Shown: positions 11,101 to 21,300 of the stretch, piece after piece | How the letters are laid out: every line of letters starts with the position of its first letter | Numbering within the stretch: position 1 is the stretch's first letter | Assembly: GCF_902148855.1 (NCBI RefSeq) | Contig: NC_043978.1 | Span: 31,494,686 to 31,558,685, forward strand | Direction: 5' to 3' | Length of the DNA stretch: 64,000 bases | Origin: Sphaeramia orbicularis | Lineage: Eukaryota; Chordata; Actinopteri; Kurtiformes; Apogonidae | The notes under the pieces: generated by a model | What the model was told of the DNA's origin: nothing | The model's database searches: none | Seen by the model: only the letters and a program-made list of their open reading frames with translations | Translations under genes and position numbers: made by a program

Positions 11101-13493
11101 AGGTAATGACAAAAAGAAGACATTAACTCCTGCATTAGGCAACAGTGAGGTTTATAAAGTAGAACTTTGGTCTAATTTGACTTCTCACCTGAAAATACTG
11201 ACATTGAGAGAAAACAATCAAACTAAATAACACAAACTATACTTTTTATGTTTCAGTTTTACATTTACTGATGAATTACTTTGAGTCTGATGTTCAAGTG
11301 ATTCAGATTTATTTACTTAGGTATTTATTACGCACTTAAATGTTTAGTTATAAAGTTATCTCGTTTCTAGTCATGTGAAAGACCAATAGTAAAGATTAAT
11401 TTCAGGCATGTAAAATGGATTTTCACTGTCAAACCTTTGGTGGTAAAAGGGTGAGGGTGAAGATTTTCAGTTTAATAGGCTATCACTTTCTCTTTCTCCA
11501 AATTATTGTTAATACCCCCCCCCCAAAAAAAAAAAAAAAAGGGGGAGGCAAAGGGTATGTTTTTGGTCTGGTTTGTTTGGTTGTTTGTTAACATTTTAGC
11601 AGCAAAACCCTTGGTTCAATTCATACCAAATTAGGTTTATAGATTCCCAGTGACTCAGAATAGATGTGATTACATTTTGGGAAAAGTAGTTCAAAGTTCA
11701 AATTTTTTATGAATTCTTAACATTTTTTTTCTCCTATTTACTTAAAATGGGTGAAATTTCAAATGTCTATAAAAACATCAATTTTGTTTCAATTTATTTC
11801 AAACTTAGCCCGCACATACATAGAGGCAATTGATATGCTGACAGCACACGCATATCTTCATGACTATGTGTGTGCTGATGTCAGCATAAGCATCAGCATC
11901 AGCCTTTAAAAGACAATAACTGATTGATAACGAATAATAAATAGCTAACTAGAAGCACTCGGAGAGCGCAGACTAATAATAAAGTCTTGATTCGAAGGGA
12001 AAAGATTGTGTTTGCAGTGTATCTTTACTGGGTAATGGTGATAGTTCCATGCAGTAATGCAAAACTAAACTCCTCTAATGTCTAACATAAAAACCTCTTT
12101 TTAAAGATTATGTAATGTTTTGGATTATTATTTGATGTGACAAGATCCTACAAGAAATTCTGGTGTCAGATGTTGGCCAAAGAAAAATGCAGCGCATATT
12201 AAAATAGATTTTAAAAATAAATAAATAAAAACAATAATAACACACCTGTGGAACAGCAGAGTAGGGATGTAACGATATGAAAATTTCATATCACAGCTAT
12301 TGTGACCAAGATTATCACGGTATCATTATTATCGTGGTATTGTTGAAATGTACTCAAAATGTTCAAAAAGTACTTATACATACACTGAAATAATTTAACC
12401 AAGTTCTATTTTGAAAACAAAAAAACAACAAAATAACAGGCACAATGTACTTTCTGTTACAGAAACATTCAAATACTAACATGTAACCATCAAACATACA
12501 AATGTGCATTAAGATGGAACCTTACAGACACTGTTTGACCATTTTCCATATCAAGTTTGAGTTGTTTTAGTTTATTTTTCATAGATAGATAGATAGTCTC
12601 TCTCTCACTCTCGCTCTCTTTCAAAATGCAGTAATCAAACACGGTTATCATGAGAATTAGAATTTAAACTGTAATACTAACCATCGGGAATTTTACCGTG
12701 GTTTATCGTTATACCGATAATCGTTACATCCTTACAGCAGAGTAAGACAGACTGTGGAATATGTATTAATATCTTGTGTTTACAGGTGTGTAGTTGGTGT
12801 GTTTTTACCTTTCCCTCTGTTTGGAGGTGGAGGTCTTCACGTCCTGCTGAGGTCTCTGTCTGTTACTGTAAAGCTGCAAAATCTGACATCGCATCACACT
12901 GAGCTCCTCCTGTACAAACACAGGACATGGAGAATACTTTTACTGGTCTTGTTTTATGTACATAAACATCACTGTTTCATAAAGCACAATATGGATGCCC
13001 AGTCATGACAAATTCCAGTTAATTTAGATGTATTTGTTGTGGTTTTCTGTTGTATTTTTGACTGTGCTCATTATTTCTATCATCTCTTTGAATCTGACCC
13101 TCAGTGCCTCGACCAGTGCCTCCAGACGAAGGGCTTTCTTTTGGCAGCTCCTCCTGTTCTCCTCCATCTCCTCCCTCAGGTATGTATCTCCATGCTGGAT
13201 CTGACTGAGCTCCAGGAGGGCGCTGGTAAACCCCGACTTCAGCTCCGACACCATGCATTGTAACTGAGAGAACATCGACAGTCACAGTTATCAGGTTTAT
13301 TGTTGGACTAAATTTGTATTCTCATTTGGAAAGAACATGTAGATTTATTTGGGATCTGCTGCTGCTTTTTATGAATCATATGAGCTTATGTTTTCAAGTG
13401 AACTGTCTCTTTAACAGAACAAAGCTGAGGAGGGAAGGTGCAGAATACCTTGGAGATTTCAGTGACGAGTTCTGCCTCCTGAGGCTTCATGAC
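663..13493 (-). CDS. ARHGEF33-like Rho guanine-nucleotide exchange factor (11 coding exons)
   Basis: Coding exons in transcription order: 13493-13449 (ATG at 13490), 13263-13063, 12909-12809, 10511-10369, 9487-9367, 8287-8149, 8065-7961, 7185-7096, 5795-5647, 4289-4188, 1383-663 (stop TGA 665-663). All phases agree, giving about 637 residues. Residues about 15-80 form a coiled coil (SELKSGFTSALLELSQIQHG) close to human ARHGEF33 as I remember it (SELKTGFTEAMQELSRIQHG). Residues about 165-350 read as a Dbl-homology (DH) domain: LLHSEWEYVSTL at the start, LLLAPVSRIHSYL in the core helix, then LLQWTSKDHPDC. The family loads GTP onto Rho GTPases. I see no PH domain; the tail is low-complexity with an acidic run (EDEEEEED). 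The donor at 13062 (GTCAAA) is weak, and the 4289 acceptor was chosen because it alone keeps frame. A noncoding first exon probably ends at 16477. Introns are full of MITEs. Confidence 0.82.
1437..3279. mobile_element. hAT-like DNA transposon derivative with 8-bp target duplication
   Basis: The termini CAAGGTTATTAT (left) and ATAATAACCTTG-like (right) form an imperfect inverted repeat. A perfect 8-bp repeat, GTTCAGGG, flanks both sides (1429-1436 and 3280-3287) and is itself part of the outer MITE. The two ends are A/C-rich ladders of AACTAAAAC-type words. No transposase reading frame is seen. It is itself interrupted by the element at 1841-3091. Confidence 0.65.
1841..3091. mobile_element. 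nested hAT-like element inside the 1437-3279 element
   Basis: Flanked by perfect 8-bp copies of GATACGAC (1833-1840 and 3092-3099). Its termini CAGGGGCGTAGAATTG and the inverse of its right end, CAAGGGAGTAGGTTTG, match at most positions, as hAT ends should. Inside, 2317-2946 may be yet another element: it starts CAGGGCCGGTTC and ends GGCTAGAACTG, and contains a C-run (2833-2848), a (GT)n run (2849-2870) and a G-run. No coding region recognised. Confidence 0.6.
3487..3640 (+). mobile_element. retroposon 3' tail inside the outer hAT MITE
   Basis: The words AAAGTGTCATGAGATAA and CCATATAAATAAAATGTG, in this order, resemble the widespread fish retroposon tail that ends in TATAAATAAAATTGAATTG. The segment interrupts the MITE of 1407-3813 when compared with the uninterrupted copy at 30319-30769. 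Boundaries are approximate. Confidence 0.4.
3881..4093. mobile_element. hAT MITE, 213 bp, with perfect 8-bp target duplication
   Basis: The ends CAGGGGTGTCAAACTCCAGT and its near-perfect inverse GAGTTTGACACCTGTG are terminal inverted repeats, and the direct repeat TTTTAGAC flanks the element (3873-3880 and 4094-4101). The interior is a long imperfect palindrome around TCATTATCAGGCTTCTG. It lies in the last intron of the ARHGEF33-like gene, 94 bp from the penultimate exon. Confidence 0.85.
4650..4796 (+). mobile_element. L2/Maui-type LINE tail ending in a (TCTA)n microsatellite
   Basis: AATTTCCCTCAGGAGCAATAAAGTATC followed by about 15 TCTA units is the usual 3' end of fish L2-clade LINEs, which end in a microsatellite instead of poly(A). 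Only the last stretch is recognisable; the 5' limit is approximate. Family assignment rests on memory of that motif. Confidence 0.5.
4800..5145. repeat. A-runs and (AT)n microsatellite
   Basis: Two A-runs (4801-4819 and 4827-4843) are followed by A/T-rich sequence and an (AT)n run of about 85 bp (5060-5145). The neighbouring sequence, with ACACTGTAAAA and TTACAGTATT words out to about 5560, looks like a degraded MITE, but I could not fix its ends. Confidence 0.7.
6203..6946. mobile_element. piggyBac-like MITE bounded by TTAA (family A)
   Basis: TTAA at 6203-6206 and 6943-6946 bounds a 736-bp insert with inverted ends, CCCTTTAACCCCTGA on the left and TCAGGAGTTAAGGGT on the right. TTAA duplications and short inverted ends starting with C's are the piggyBac habit. 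T-runs lie inside and no protein is encoded. It sits in the ARHGEF33-like intron between 7096 and 5795. Confidence 0.6.
7263..7955. mobile_element. piggyBac-like MITE bounded by TTAA (family B, copy 1)
   Basis: TTAA at 7263-7266 and 7952-7955. The inverted ends CCCTTTCATGCAT and ATGCATGAAAGGG are perfect. A second copy in opposite orientation is at 56830-57747. The segment 7419-7576 is a later insertion, since it is missing from the second copy. The right TTAA begins only four bases beyond the splice donor of the exon 8065-7961. Confidence 0.8.
7419..7576 (-). mobile_element. short interspersed element, ACCTCCGCCAAGG family (copy 1)
   Basis: Contains GATAACTCAAAAAGTTAGGG, GATCTGCCTTGGTGGAGG and CTGCGCTCTCTGAGTGCTT, shared with 10869-11107, 32170-32379 and 61856-62073. 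The limits come from aligning the host MITE with its uninterrupted partner at 56830-57747, which continues smoothly across this point. Confidence 0.7.
8545..8815 (+). mobile_element. LINE-type 3' tail (copy 1)
   Basis: Shares CTTCCTACTCCTTTTCGA and a terminal GTTCCAAATAAATAAAT with the segment at 14290-14510 (CCTCCCACTCCTTTTCGA and CTCGAAATAAATAAAT). This arrangement matches a common fish non-LTR retrotransposon 3' end. An A-run closes it. Family not named; 5' limits approximate. Confidence 0.45.
9186..9345. mobile_element. piggyBac-like MITE fragment (family C)
   Basis: Begins at TTAA (9186-9189) with CCCCTAAGGACCCAGTG and continues TAAGTGATTTATTACCATTTA, as in the full copy at 9732-10228. 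The right part is missing. It ends just before the exon 9487-9367 of the ARHGEF33-like gene. Confidence 0.6.
9732..10228. mobile_element. piggyBac-like MITE bounded by TTAA (family C, full copy)
   Basis: TTAA at 9732-9735 and 10225-10228. The inverted ends are CCCATAAAGACCCA and, at the right, TGGGTCTTTATGTT. The body includes AACGTCCAAATGGGTCATAT, found again at 51055-51572. It lies in the ARHGEF33-like intron between 10369 and 9487 and encodes no protein. Confidence 0.75.
10869..11107 (+). mobile_element. short interspersed element, ACCTCCGCCAAGG family (copy 2)
   Basis: Runs from AACTAGAAGCACTCGGAGAG to CCTTGGCGGAGGTAAT. ACCTCCACCAAGG near the start and CCTTGGCGGAGGT at the end are an inverted pair, so it behaves like a small MITE although it is often treated as an unclassified repeat. 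A C-rich run of CCCCCA units lies at about 10917-10948. Confidence 0.7.
11530..11973 (+). mobile_element. companion repeat of the ACCTCCGCCAAGG family, ending in its terminal motif
   Basis: Shares GTGACTCAGAATAGAT, CAAATGTCTATAAAA and ATCAATTTTGTTTCAAT with 32400-32830, in the same order and orientation. It ends at 11947-11973 with AACTAGAAGCACTCGGAGAG followed by CGCAGAC, the first 27 bases of the short element at 10869. In the 32-kb copy the inverse of that motif comes first, so the motif may be the inverted end of one larger element. Confidence 0.55.
12262..12734. mobile_element. hAT MITE, 473 bp, with perfect 8-bp target duplication
   Basis: The ends TAGGGATGTAACGAT and ATCGTTACATCCTTA are inverted repeats with one mismatch. 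CAGCAGAG is duplicated at 12254-12261 and 12735-12742. It lies 75 bp from the exon 12909-12809 of the ARHGEF33-like gene. The exact duplication suggests a fairly recent insertion. Confidence 0.85.
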
Positions 13494-13949
13494 CTGTGCA
13501 ACCAAAGACACAAACAAAGCTGTTTGCAAACACTCATCATTAATGTGCACAGACCCGTGATGGAAGACATATTCAGATCCTTTATCTCAGGAAAACCACT
13601 AACACACACAATAACACTCACTGAAAGTAAAAATCCTGCATTTAAAGCTTATGATGTAAAAGTAATTACCAGCAAAATGCACTTGTGTGGGTTTTTTTTA
13701 ATTATTCATTTTAGTGCTGCAATAATGAGTATGTTGTATCTAGATATTCAACTTTCATATCTTTTGGACTACTTTATACTGTTGTGTAGTTTAATCTGGA
13801 CATCCAACATAAGCAATGCCAAAATATCCACCGATTTAAACTGTTATACAAAAATATGGTCTGGTCCCAGTATAAAGATGGAGGGTCTTAAAACTGATGT
13901 TCTATAAATACTCTGTCTTAAATGTTAATGTGTGCTTGTTGTTCCTCAT

Positions 13950-14150
13950 CTAGTTGGTATGTGTTGTCCATTACCATCTGCTATTGTTCTTACCATTGCT
14001 GGTATGTGCTGCCCTTTACCATTAGTGGTATTGTAGTTTTTTTGGGGGGGGTTTCTTACCATTATTGGTATATAATTATTGCTGTTTTTTACCACTTGTG
14101 GTATTGCAGTTTTTTGTTTTTACCATTGTTGGTTTGTAATTATTATCATG
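13950..14150. repeat. degenerate minisatellite
   Basis: Five or more imperfect units of about 30-45 bp built on TTACCATTGCTGGTATGT (variants TTACCATTAGTGGTATTG, TTACCATTATTGGTATAT, TACCACTTGTGGTATTGC). It lies in the first intron of the ARHGEF33-like gene. No function seen. Confidence 0.6.
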
Positions 14151-14289
14151 TAAGTTGACGGTTAACTGTTACCTGTGGTAACACCACCAGGAATGTACTT
14201 TGTTTCTATTTTTCACACACATTTTGGTTCTGCAATGTAAATACTGTCAAATGAGTTTATTCTAATTTGGTATAGGCCTGTTTTGTTCT

Positions 14290-14510
14290 ATTTTGTTCAT
14301 TGTTCTTTCTTGAAGTCAAAGGACAGGAGTGAGTATTTAAAATGTTATTATGTTAAGTTATTTGATGATGAGAATGGGGGTGGGATTAAATAAATTTTTC
14401 TTCCTCCCACTCCTTTTCGAGTATAGATGAATGATTTTTTTTTTTGAATTTTGAATTTGCATGTATTCTGTAAATGCTCGAAATAAATAAATGAAATGAC
14501 ATGAAATGAA
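14290..14510 (+). mobile_element. LINE-type 3' tail (copy 2)
   Basis: Related to 8545-8815 by CACTCCTTTTCGA and a terminal AAATAAATAAATGAAAT. It lies in the first intron of the ARHGEF33-like gene. Same caveats on family and limits. Confidence 0.45.
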
Positions 14511-16225
14511 TGAATCTGTGTAAATGAGTCATATTCTATAAGAGCATCATGTTTGTTGTATCACTGTTCTGTGAGAACTAAAAATCAGACTCAGAACATC
14601 AAAAAAGCTCAGACAGACAGAAAACTGTTTTCAGTTTCATGAGAGAAAATGAGCACTCCCAGAGCTCAATCCACTCCAACGACAAAGCCAGGGAACAGGT
14701 GAGTACAATTACTAATAACTGCAGACTCCACAACCAAAGGTGTCAATAATGTGTGTCCATGTCACCACAGAAATGAATATGCAAAACTCACTCACCTGAT
14801 CCCACTGAACTACTTACATGGCTCCTATAGTGATGATTAATGTTGAACTCATCTGACTTTATATACTGTTGTGTGGTTTAATCTACATCAGTGTCTCATA
14901 TTATGTCTGTTGTATCACTGTCCTGTGAACACCACATATGTCTAAAATGCTCACAGATACAGGCCTGTTTTCAATTTCATGACAAGACATTCTCCAGTGA
15001 TTTTAGGAAAGTTTTAAAAGGTTTATCTTTTTTTTTTTTTTGAAATTCAAGTTTTTACTGAACTTTTCATGGACTTGGTACATAGCAAACTTGATATGTT
15101 TCTCCATACAAGAACAGGTAGTATATAATTAATTAACTGGTGACAGACTCGATATACTCTTTATCTCATTAACATAACAGATCAAAAATAAAATAAATAA
15201 ATAAAAGACAGGCAGCACATACAAAAGAAGGTGGGTACATAATAATATCAACTGGTAAATATCTGTATAGACACATATACCTGTACATGCACTCATACAT
15301 TCATACATGCAGACCTGTCTACCTTTATGAAATCCCAAAACGTATCCCAAAGGGTCACCCCCTTCCCTCTGTCATCACTTAATCTACTAAGCATAGATTC
15401 ATAGGATGCAGTTTCAGTCATCTTTTTTTTTTTAAGGAAGGAAGGAAGGAACAGTTCATCGCAGTCAAAATCAAGATGTTTTAGTTGACAAGAATGAGGA
15501 TGAAAAACTGAAATTTGGAAAGTGACTAAAGCTGAGTGGACTGGAGTTAGTAACATAGTAGAATATTTGGCTCTGAGATGGAGTGGAAAACACTTTCTAC
15601 TACTTTCTGGTCGTGCTACTTTCATCACACAACCACAAACTGCAGCCCAGACACCTTTCTATAGCAGTCAGTAAAGAAGTGAACTGTAGATAGAACAGAA
15701 AAAAAAAATTATCCACTGTGGAATTAACTTCATCCTCCAAATATAGACTAGAAGGTACAATAAAAACACAATGGTTACAAAACAGCAACATGAATACTTA
15801 ACCTCTTCATAACCAAATCACCAAACATGTAACAATAAACAAAAACTACATCAAGTTTAAGCTGTAAAAACAAATATTCTAATACTATCACCATCTCTTG
15901 TGTTTACCAGTAAAATAAAGCCTGTCAGTGAAAATTAGAATGGCAGGTCTAAATGGAGTGAGTATCTGTAATGTGCATATGCAGTATTAGTCATGTTTGT
16001 TGTACCTGCCCTGCTCTTGGCCCTGCCAGCAGCCCCTCTGCTAAGGAAGTGACAAGCCAGCCAAAGAGCTCAGCCCTGCAGGGAAAACGGCTGCACAAGC
16101 CAAGATCCCTCCTTATAAGTCTGCTGACAGAAGGACACGCACAGATCAGCAAAAAATCTGAAAATCCAATGCACAATATACTAAATAGAACAGTGAAAAT
16201 GAATAATAACAAAAATAACTCCAAA

Positions 16226-16261
<36 letters not shown>

Positions 16262-16476
16262 CTTGCCTTAGCTCATTTTACATCATTTTTCTGGAATTAA
16301 AATATGATACATCATGTTTTAATGCATGTTTCAAGACCATAATATAAAAACCCACTGCTTAATACATCTGATGCAACATGATTTAATGCTGTTCTCACTA
16401 GATATTCATGATTTTTTTTTTTTTTTTTTAGTCCAAAAATACTGCTGAAGAGAAAGATGCAAAACAGGAATCTCAC

Positions 16477-16600
16477 CTTACTTAAAGCTTTGCTCAGTTG
16501 CTTCTCAAGACATTTGGGAAAAAATAGCACTCACTCCCCCACTCCTCTAAATATCCAGTTTGTCCTCCTCTGTTTAACAACTTTCTTCATTTATGGGGTT
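16477..16600 (-). other. candidate 5' untranslated exon of the ARHGEF33-like gene
   Basis: On the minus strand a good splice donor (AAG followed by GTGAGA) ends at 16477. It lies upstream of the first coding exon, whose acceptor sits just before 13493, and there is no competing gene between them. The upstream end of the exon is not visible; 16600 is a guess. The cdkn3 promoter is only about 0.7 kb further on, in the opposite direction, so the two genes are head to head. Confidence 0.35.
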
Positions 16601-17252
16601 TGAAGGCTGTGTCCTCGGTCCACGGCGCGTGCTGGTCTGTGCAAACCGCAGATCCTCCTCATGACGCTCAGAGACACGCATCTACATGTAGATCTACAGG
16701 GAACCCAGGACCAGGAGAACGCCTCCGTGCAAGTACACCTCTCATATGTACTCTACAAAGCCTTTTTTTCCTCCTATAAAGAAGTATTCTGGTAAATTAT
16801 TATAGTGTGCAAAATTTATAGAGGACAAAATATTAATAAAAACAAAATACAAAATTATTATCATACAAAAGAATAAAAATCAGTATATTCTGTACAAAGT
16901 GTGTAGTATAGTTATATATAGTATAATGTGAGTCCTTAAGTGGCAGAATAAATATAGTAAACACAAATATATTTAAGTATGTATTTACACGCAAACAGCA
17001 CATCTACATATTATTAAAGATTTGTAAACAATTATTATAATTTAAATTATTATTACTATGTTTTGTTTTGTTTTGTTTTTTTTGCATCTACATTTTAAAT
17101 ACTTTGATTTAACGCTTACAAGATTATTTGAATGATTGTCTAATTTTAGGACGTCTCCGCCCGTGTAAACTACCCTGTGATTTTTAATTGAACGCACACA
17201 CGTCTGTTTTGTTTTGCGAGTGGGCGTGGTTATGTGATAATACTTAAATCTG

Positions 17253-17338
17253 ATTGGATGTCGGGCTCACGGAGTTTTCAAATCTACGCCGTAACAAACG
17301 GAGCTGTCAACAGCAGCGACGGGAGGACACACAGACTG
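17253..17338 (+). promoter_or_regulatory. cdkn3 core promoter candidate: CCAAT box, CHR-like site, first exon
   Basis: An inverted CCAAT box (ATTGG, 17253-17257) is followed 19 bp later by TTCAAA (17277-17282), the reverse of the cell-cycle homology region TTTGAA. The probable noncoding exon follows and ends at 17338 (ACTG then GTGAGA). CCAAT plus CHR spacing of this sort is known from G2/M genes bound by NF-Y and the DREAM/MuvB complex, which fits a gene that peaks in mitosis. Only the motifs are seen; their use is inferred. Confidence 0.4.
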
Positions 17339-17802
17339 GTGAGAGAAAAGAAAACAGCATGCTTTTAGATTATTATAGGTTTTATTTCACGGACGCAACT
17401 GTTAAATACATGGACAGCTTCGTGTTCCTTTAACGTAGTGGGTTATAGATGAATATGTCTCCGTTCTCCTTCGTTCTTGTTGATAGTAAGCAGCGTAGCT
17501 AACGTTAGCATCTGCTAGCGACCATTCATTTGTCAGATAGTATCGTTTATATTGAAAGTACCATCTTCAGTTTGTTAAAATGTCTTTGTTTTCTTTGGAA
17601 TGAAGCTGCAGCTTGTGAATAGTTGAGTTTGTGGTGTAGCCCCGTTACGTAATTTATGTCATTTATTTAAAGGGCCACGGCTTCATAGTTTTACATCTAG
17701 CAGGGAAATTGGCTAATACAGTGCATGTATAGTTACTTTATTGATCCATGTAGAAAAACAAAATCCAAAACCAAATGCTTTAACATATTTTGCATTGATA
17801 CA

Positions 17803-17839
17803 TCTCTTCTTCTTCTTCTTCTTCTTCTTCTTCTTCTTC
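17803..17839 (+). repeat. (TTC)n microsatellite
   Basis: About 12 uninterrupted TTC units in the first cdkn3 intron. An A-run of about 26 bp lies further on at 18221-18246. Confidence 0.95.
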
Positions 17840-18333
17840 AGTATTTAGAGCAAATTCAAGATGTAATGTGTATAATTTCTATTTTACTAGTAGTACACCA
17901 CCATTGACCAAAGACTTAATGATTCCTCAGAAATACATTTTAGTCTGTAATAGTAAACATCTGCATTAATCTAGTGAATTTGGACATTTCCATATAGCTC
18001 AAAACTACACAAAATCGCACCATTATCATAAAATAATGGTATGACATAGACAAAAATAAAGGTGTAGTTGGTGTTAATGATGGACAACTTGAAGTATCTA
18101 AACAAAGTGTTTCTGCAAAATGATTTTTAAACCTAACTGAAGTTTTCACATACATATACATACCTAGAAAATGAAGCCTATGTCATTTGCCCTCTATTAT
18201 TTACAGGAAATCCTGCAGGTAAAAAAAAAAAAAAAAAAAAAAAAAAGATATTCTTCTTTTAGATGCTTTGGTGAATCTCATCCCTGAATCTGAGTGTTGT
18301 TTTTCCACTGTCAGCCTTCTGGGGACTGCAGCC

Positions 18334-21300
18334 ATGAGAACAAATGAGTTTTCCTCATCTGATGAGGATGAGGGAGAGGAGCAGCTGACTCCTTTATTCG
18401 TCTCCTGGTAAGTTTCAGCAGTTCTGCTTCTGTCATGGACCAAAAAATTCTTTAGAACTGAAAAATGTCAGGTTAATCTGCAGCTTTATTTTGTTGTCTA
18501 AAGGTTGCCTCTCTCTGTAGTGGGGAGTTCACAGTTTCTTGGCATATGTGCACTGCCAGGTACAGTTGTGATTTTATAATTTTACTGATTTATCTGCATG
18601 TTATGTCAGTTTTTGTGCACATTGATTTGAAAATGATATTCTGTCTTTTGTCTTCAGGCTGCAAATACAAAGATATCCGCAGGGACCTTAGAAGAGATGT
18701 TGGTAAGACAGTGTTTAGTTATTCTACAATGGAACAAGTGATGAGACAAAGACTTTCCCAGGTGCATTTATTAATTTTCATTTCTTGAACTACCTTCTAA
18801 ATCAGGGGTCCCCAACCCTGGTCCTTGAGATCTACTGTCTTGCATGTTTTAGATGTTTCACTCTTCCAGCACACCTGACAGTCATTATCAGGCTTCTGCA
18901 GAGCTGGAGGATAGGCTTATTATTTGAATCAGGTGTGTTGGAAGAGGGCTATGTCTAAAACATGTAGGATAGTAGATCTCGAGGACCAGGGTTGGTGACC
19001 CTTGTTCTAAGTGGTGATTGAATCAAATATGATGTAATAATTCGGCAAAATTCCCCAAGAACACCACTCTCTAATCTCAGTGGAGCAGGATACTCTGTGT
19101 GATCTTTAGTAGGTCTGAATTAGAAGTGTAACTAAAGATTATGTTCATTATTGATTAGCATGTTGATTATTTCATTAGTTAATCAATTATTTGGTCTATA
19201 AAATATTAGAAAATGGAGAAAAATGTCTTATTTGATCCACAACCCAAAGATATTCAGTTTACTGTCATAAAGGAGGAAGAAAACCAGAAAATATTTCAAT
19301 TTGTAAGAAGCTGGAATCAGAGAATTGCGACTCAAATTCTGAAAATGATTAAAATAGTTTTTAATTAGTTTAAGTATTTAGTTCTGAAGCTCTAGACTGA
19401 ATGTTAGCTGAACATTCAAACATCCATGAATTAATCTTTACATTGATTTTTAATAATCTGTCAGATTTCACATCATTTTGGATCCAGTATTTGCATATTG
19501 TGAAAGCGTCACTCTTTGACTAGTTACACCATTTTCTGCTCTGAGACAGAACAGTAGGTTTGTCTGTGAAGGCTGCAGATATTTCTTTACTTACACAGTG
19601 ATCTTGTTTCATCCTGTTAAGCTTTTCACATTTTCTGTCTCATCACCAGAGGAGCTTCAGAGTCAGGGGGTTCAGGAAATCTTTGTTTTCTGCACCAGAG
19701 GGGAGTTGAGTAAGTACAGAGTACCCAGCCTGCTGGAGGTCTACCAGCAGCACGGCTTCAACATTCACCACGTGCCCATCCCAGACGGAAATGCTCCAGA
19801 GTTTGGACAGTGCTGCCAGATCCTGGATGCACTGCAGCACAGCCTCAACAACAACAGGCGGACTCTGATACAGTGAGTAGAACAACTTGTCATAAGAACG
19901 AGGTGTAAAAAAAAAAAACAAAACAAACTGTTGCATTATGTTGTTTCCAACCAAGACGGTTTCAGACAAGAATGAAAAATACATTAGGTGTAGACGAGTT
20001 GTTTTTTTTTTTTTTGTCTCTTTCTTTCTTTACATTTACACTTTATTTTTGCCTAAACAATATGACAAAAAATAAAATTATACACCTATAGGCTATATGC
20101 AATAGCAGTTGAGAATAACAGTATTAAAAGGCTGTACTTTTAATGGTGTCGTTGCAATATTTATTAAAAAATGAAAACCATTTTCAATAAAATAAAGCAC
20201 CACTGCCTTGGCAGGTAATGGCTAGGGAAACATACTTATAAATTACATATTACAAGCAACCGGGTTTCATTTTGATTCCTTAACCTCGATGTTGTGATTT
20301 AGAGAAAGCAAAAACTTGGATTAATTTGATAGATTGCCCAGCCCCAATCAATGAATGTGTTATCAAGAATATTCTAAAATAGGCTGTCACTGTTTTTTTT
20401 GCTTTATATAAATATGGAACATGTAATGCCAATTATCTGGATTCACTGCAGTTTGACAAATTTAAGTTGTGCTGATGTTATATATAAAGCTTATCCTCAG
20501 GATGACCAGCTTTTAACTGTGCATTTGATTGTTTGTTTGTCTTTGTTTTTTCTCTCAGCTGTTATGGAGGCTTAGGACGCTCTGCATTAAGTAAGGAAAA
20601 TTCTACTTAGTTACATTATGCACAGTGTCAAGGAAAATATCACCCTTCATAAATATCTTCCATGTTGTGATATTTTGATTATCCTCATCGGGGCTGTTGT
20701 AAGTGTTTAATCCTTCCCATTCATCTTGTTTCACTGCCTTGGTCACATGGTCGTCTTGTGTTTTGTGCTGTTCAGTCGCTGCCTGTCTGCTGCTGCACCT
20801 CTCTTATACGATGACTGCGAACAAAGCCATTGAAATCCTCAGGGAGCACAGAGGAGGAGGAGCGATACAAACAGTCAAGGTGAGAGATCACATTCAGCTC
20901 AAAAGTTATTGGTTATAAAAGGAGAATGTCTTCTTTTAATGTCTCTTGGCCGTCCTGCTATTACCTTCTTACCACCTGAGTGGAGCTCAATTTGATACTA
21001 ATATAAATATGTAACAGATAAATCTTTAGGGATGTTTATTGATTTATTGCCTTTGTTTCGGCATCATCATCTTTTTATTGTCATGTGATAAAGAAATGAC
21101 TTTATAGTTGCCCACGGTGGTGTGTTCAAGGACACTCCGACATTAGAGGTTTGAAATCTATCAACTGAGAGACCTTTGTCCTTGATCATCATTTGCATAG
21201 TTAGATGGGAAATGGGGTGTGTTGGAGAAGGTTTAATGCTGAAATTAATGAGGAAAAAAGCTTGGATGGGAGCTTTTTTTTCTTGTTTTCAAAGATCCAA

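Noticed and set aside
13314-13907. A 197-codon plus-strand open frame
   Set aside because: It lies antisense across the first coding exon of the ARHGEF33-like gene and through intron repeats, has no recognisable domain, and its composition is that of translated A/T-rich DNA.
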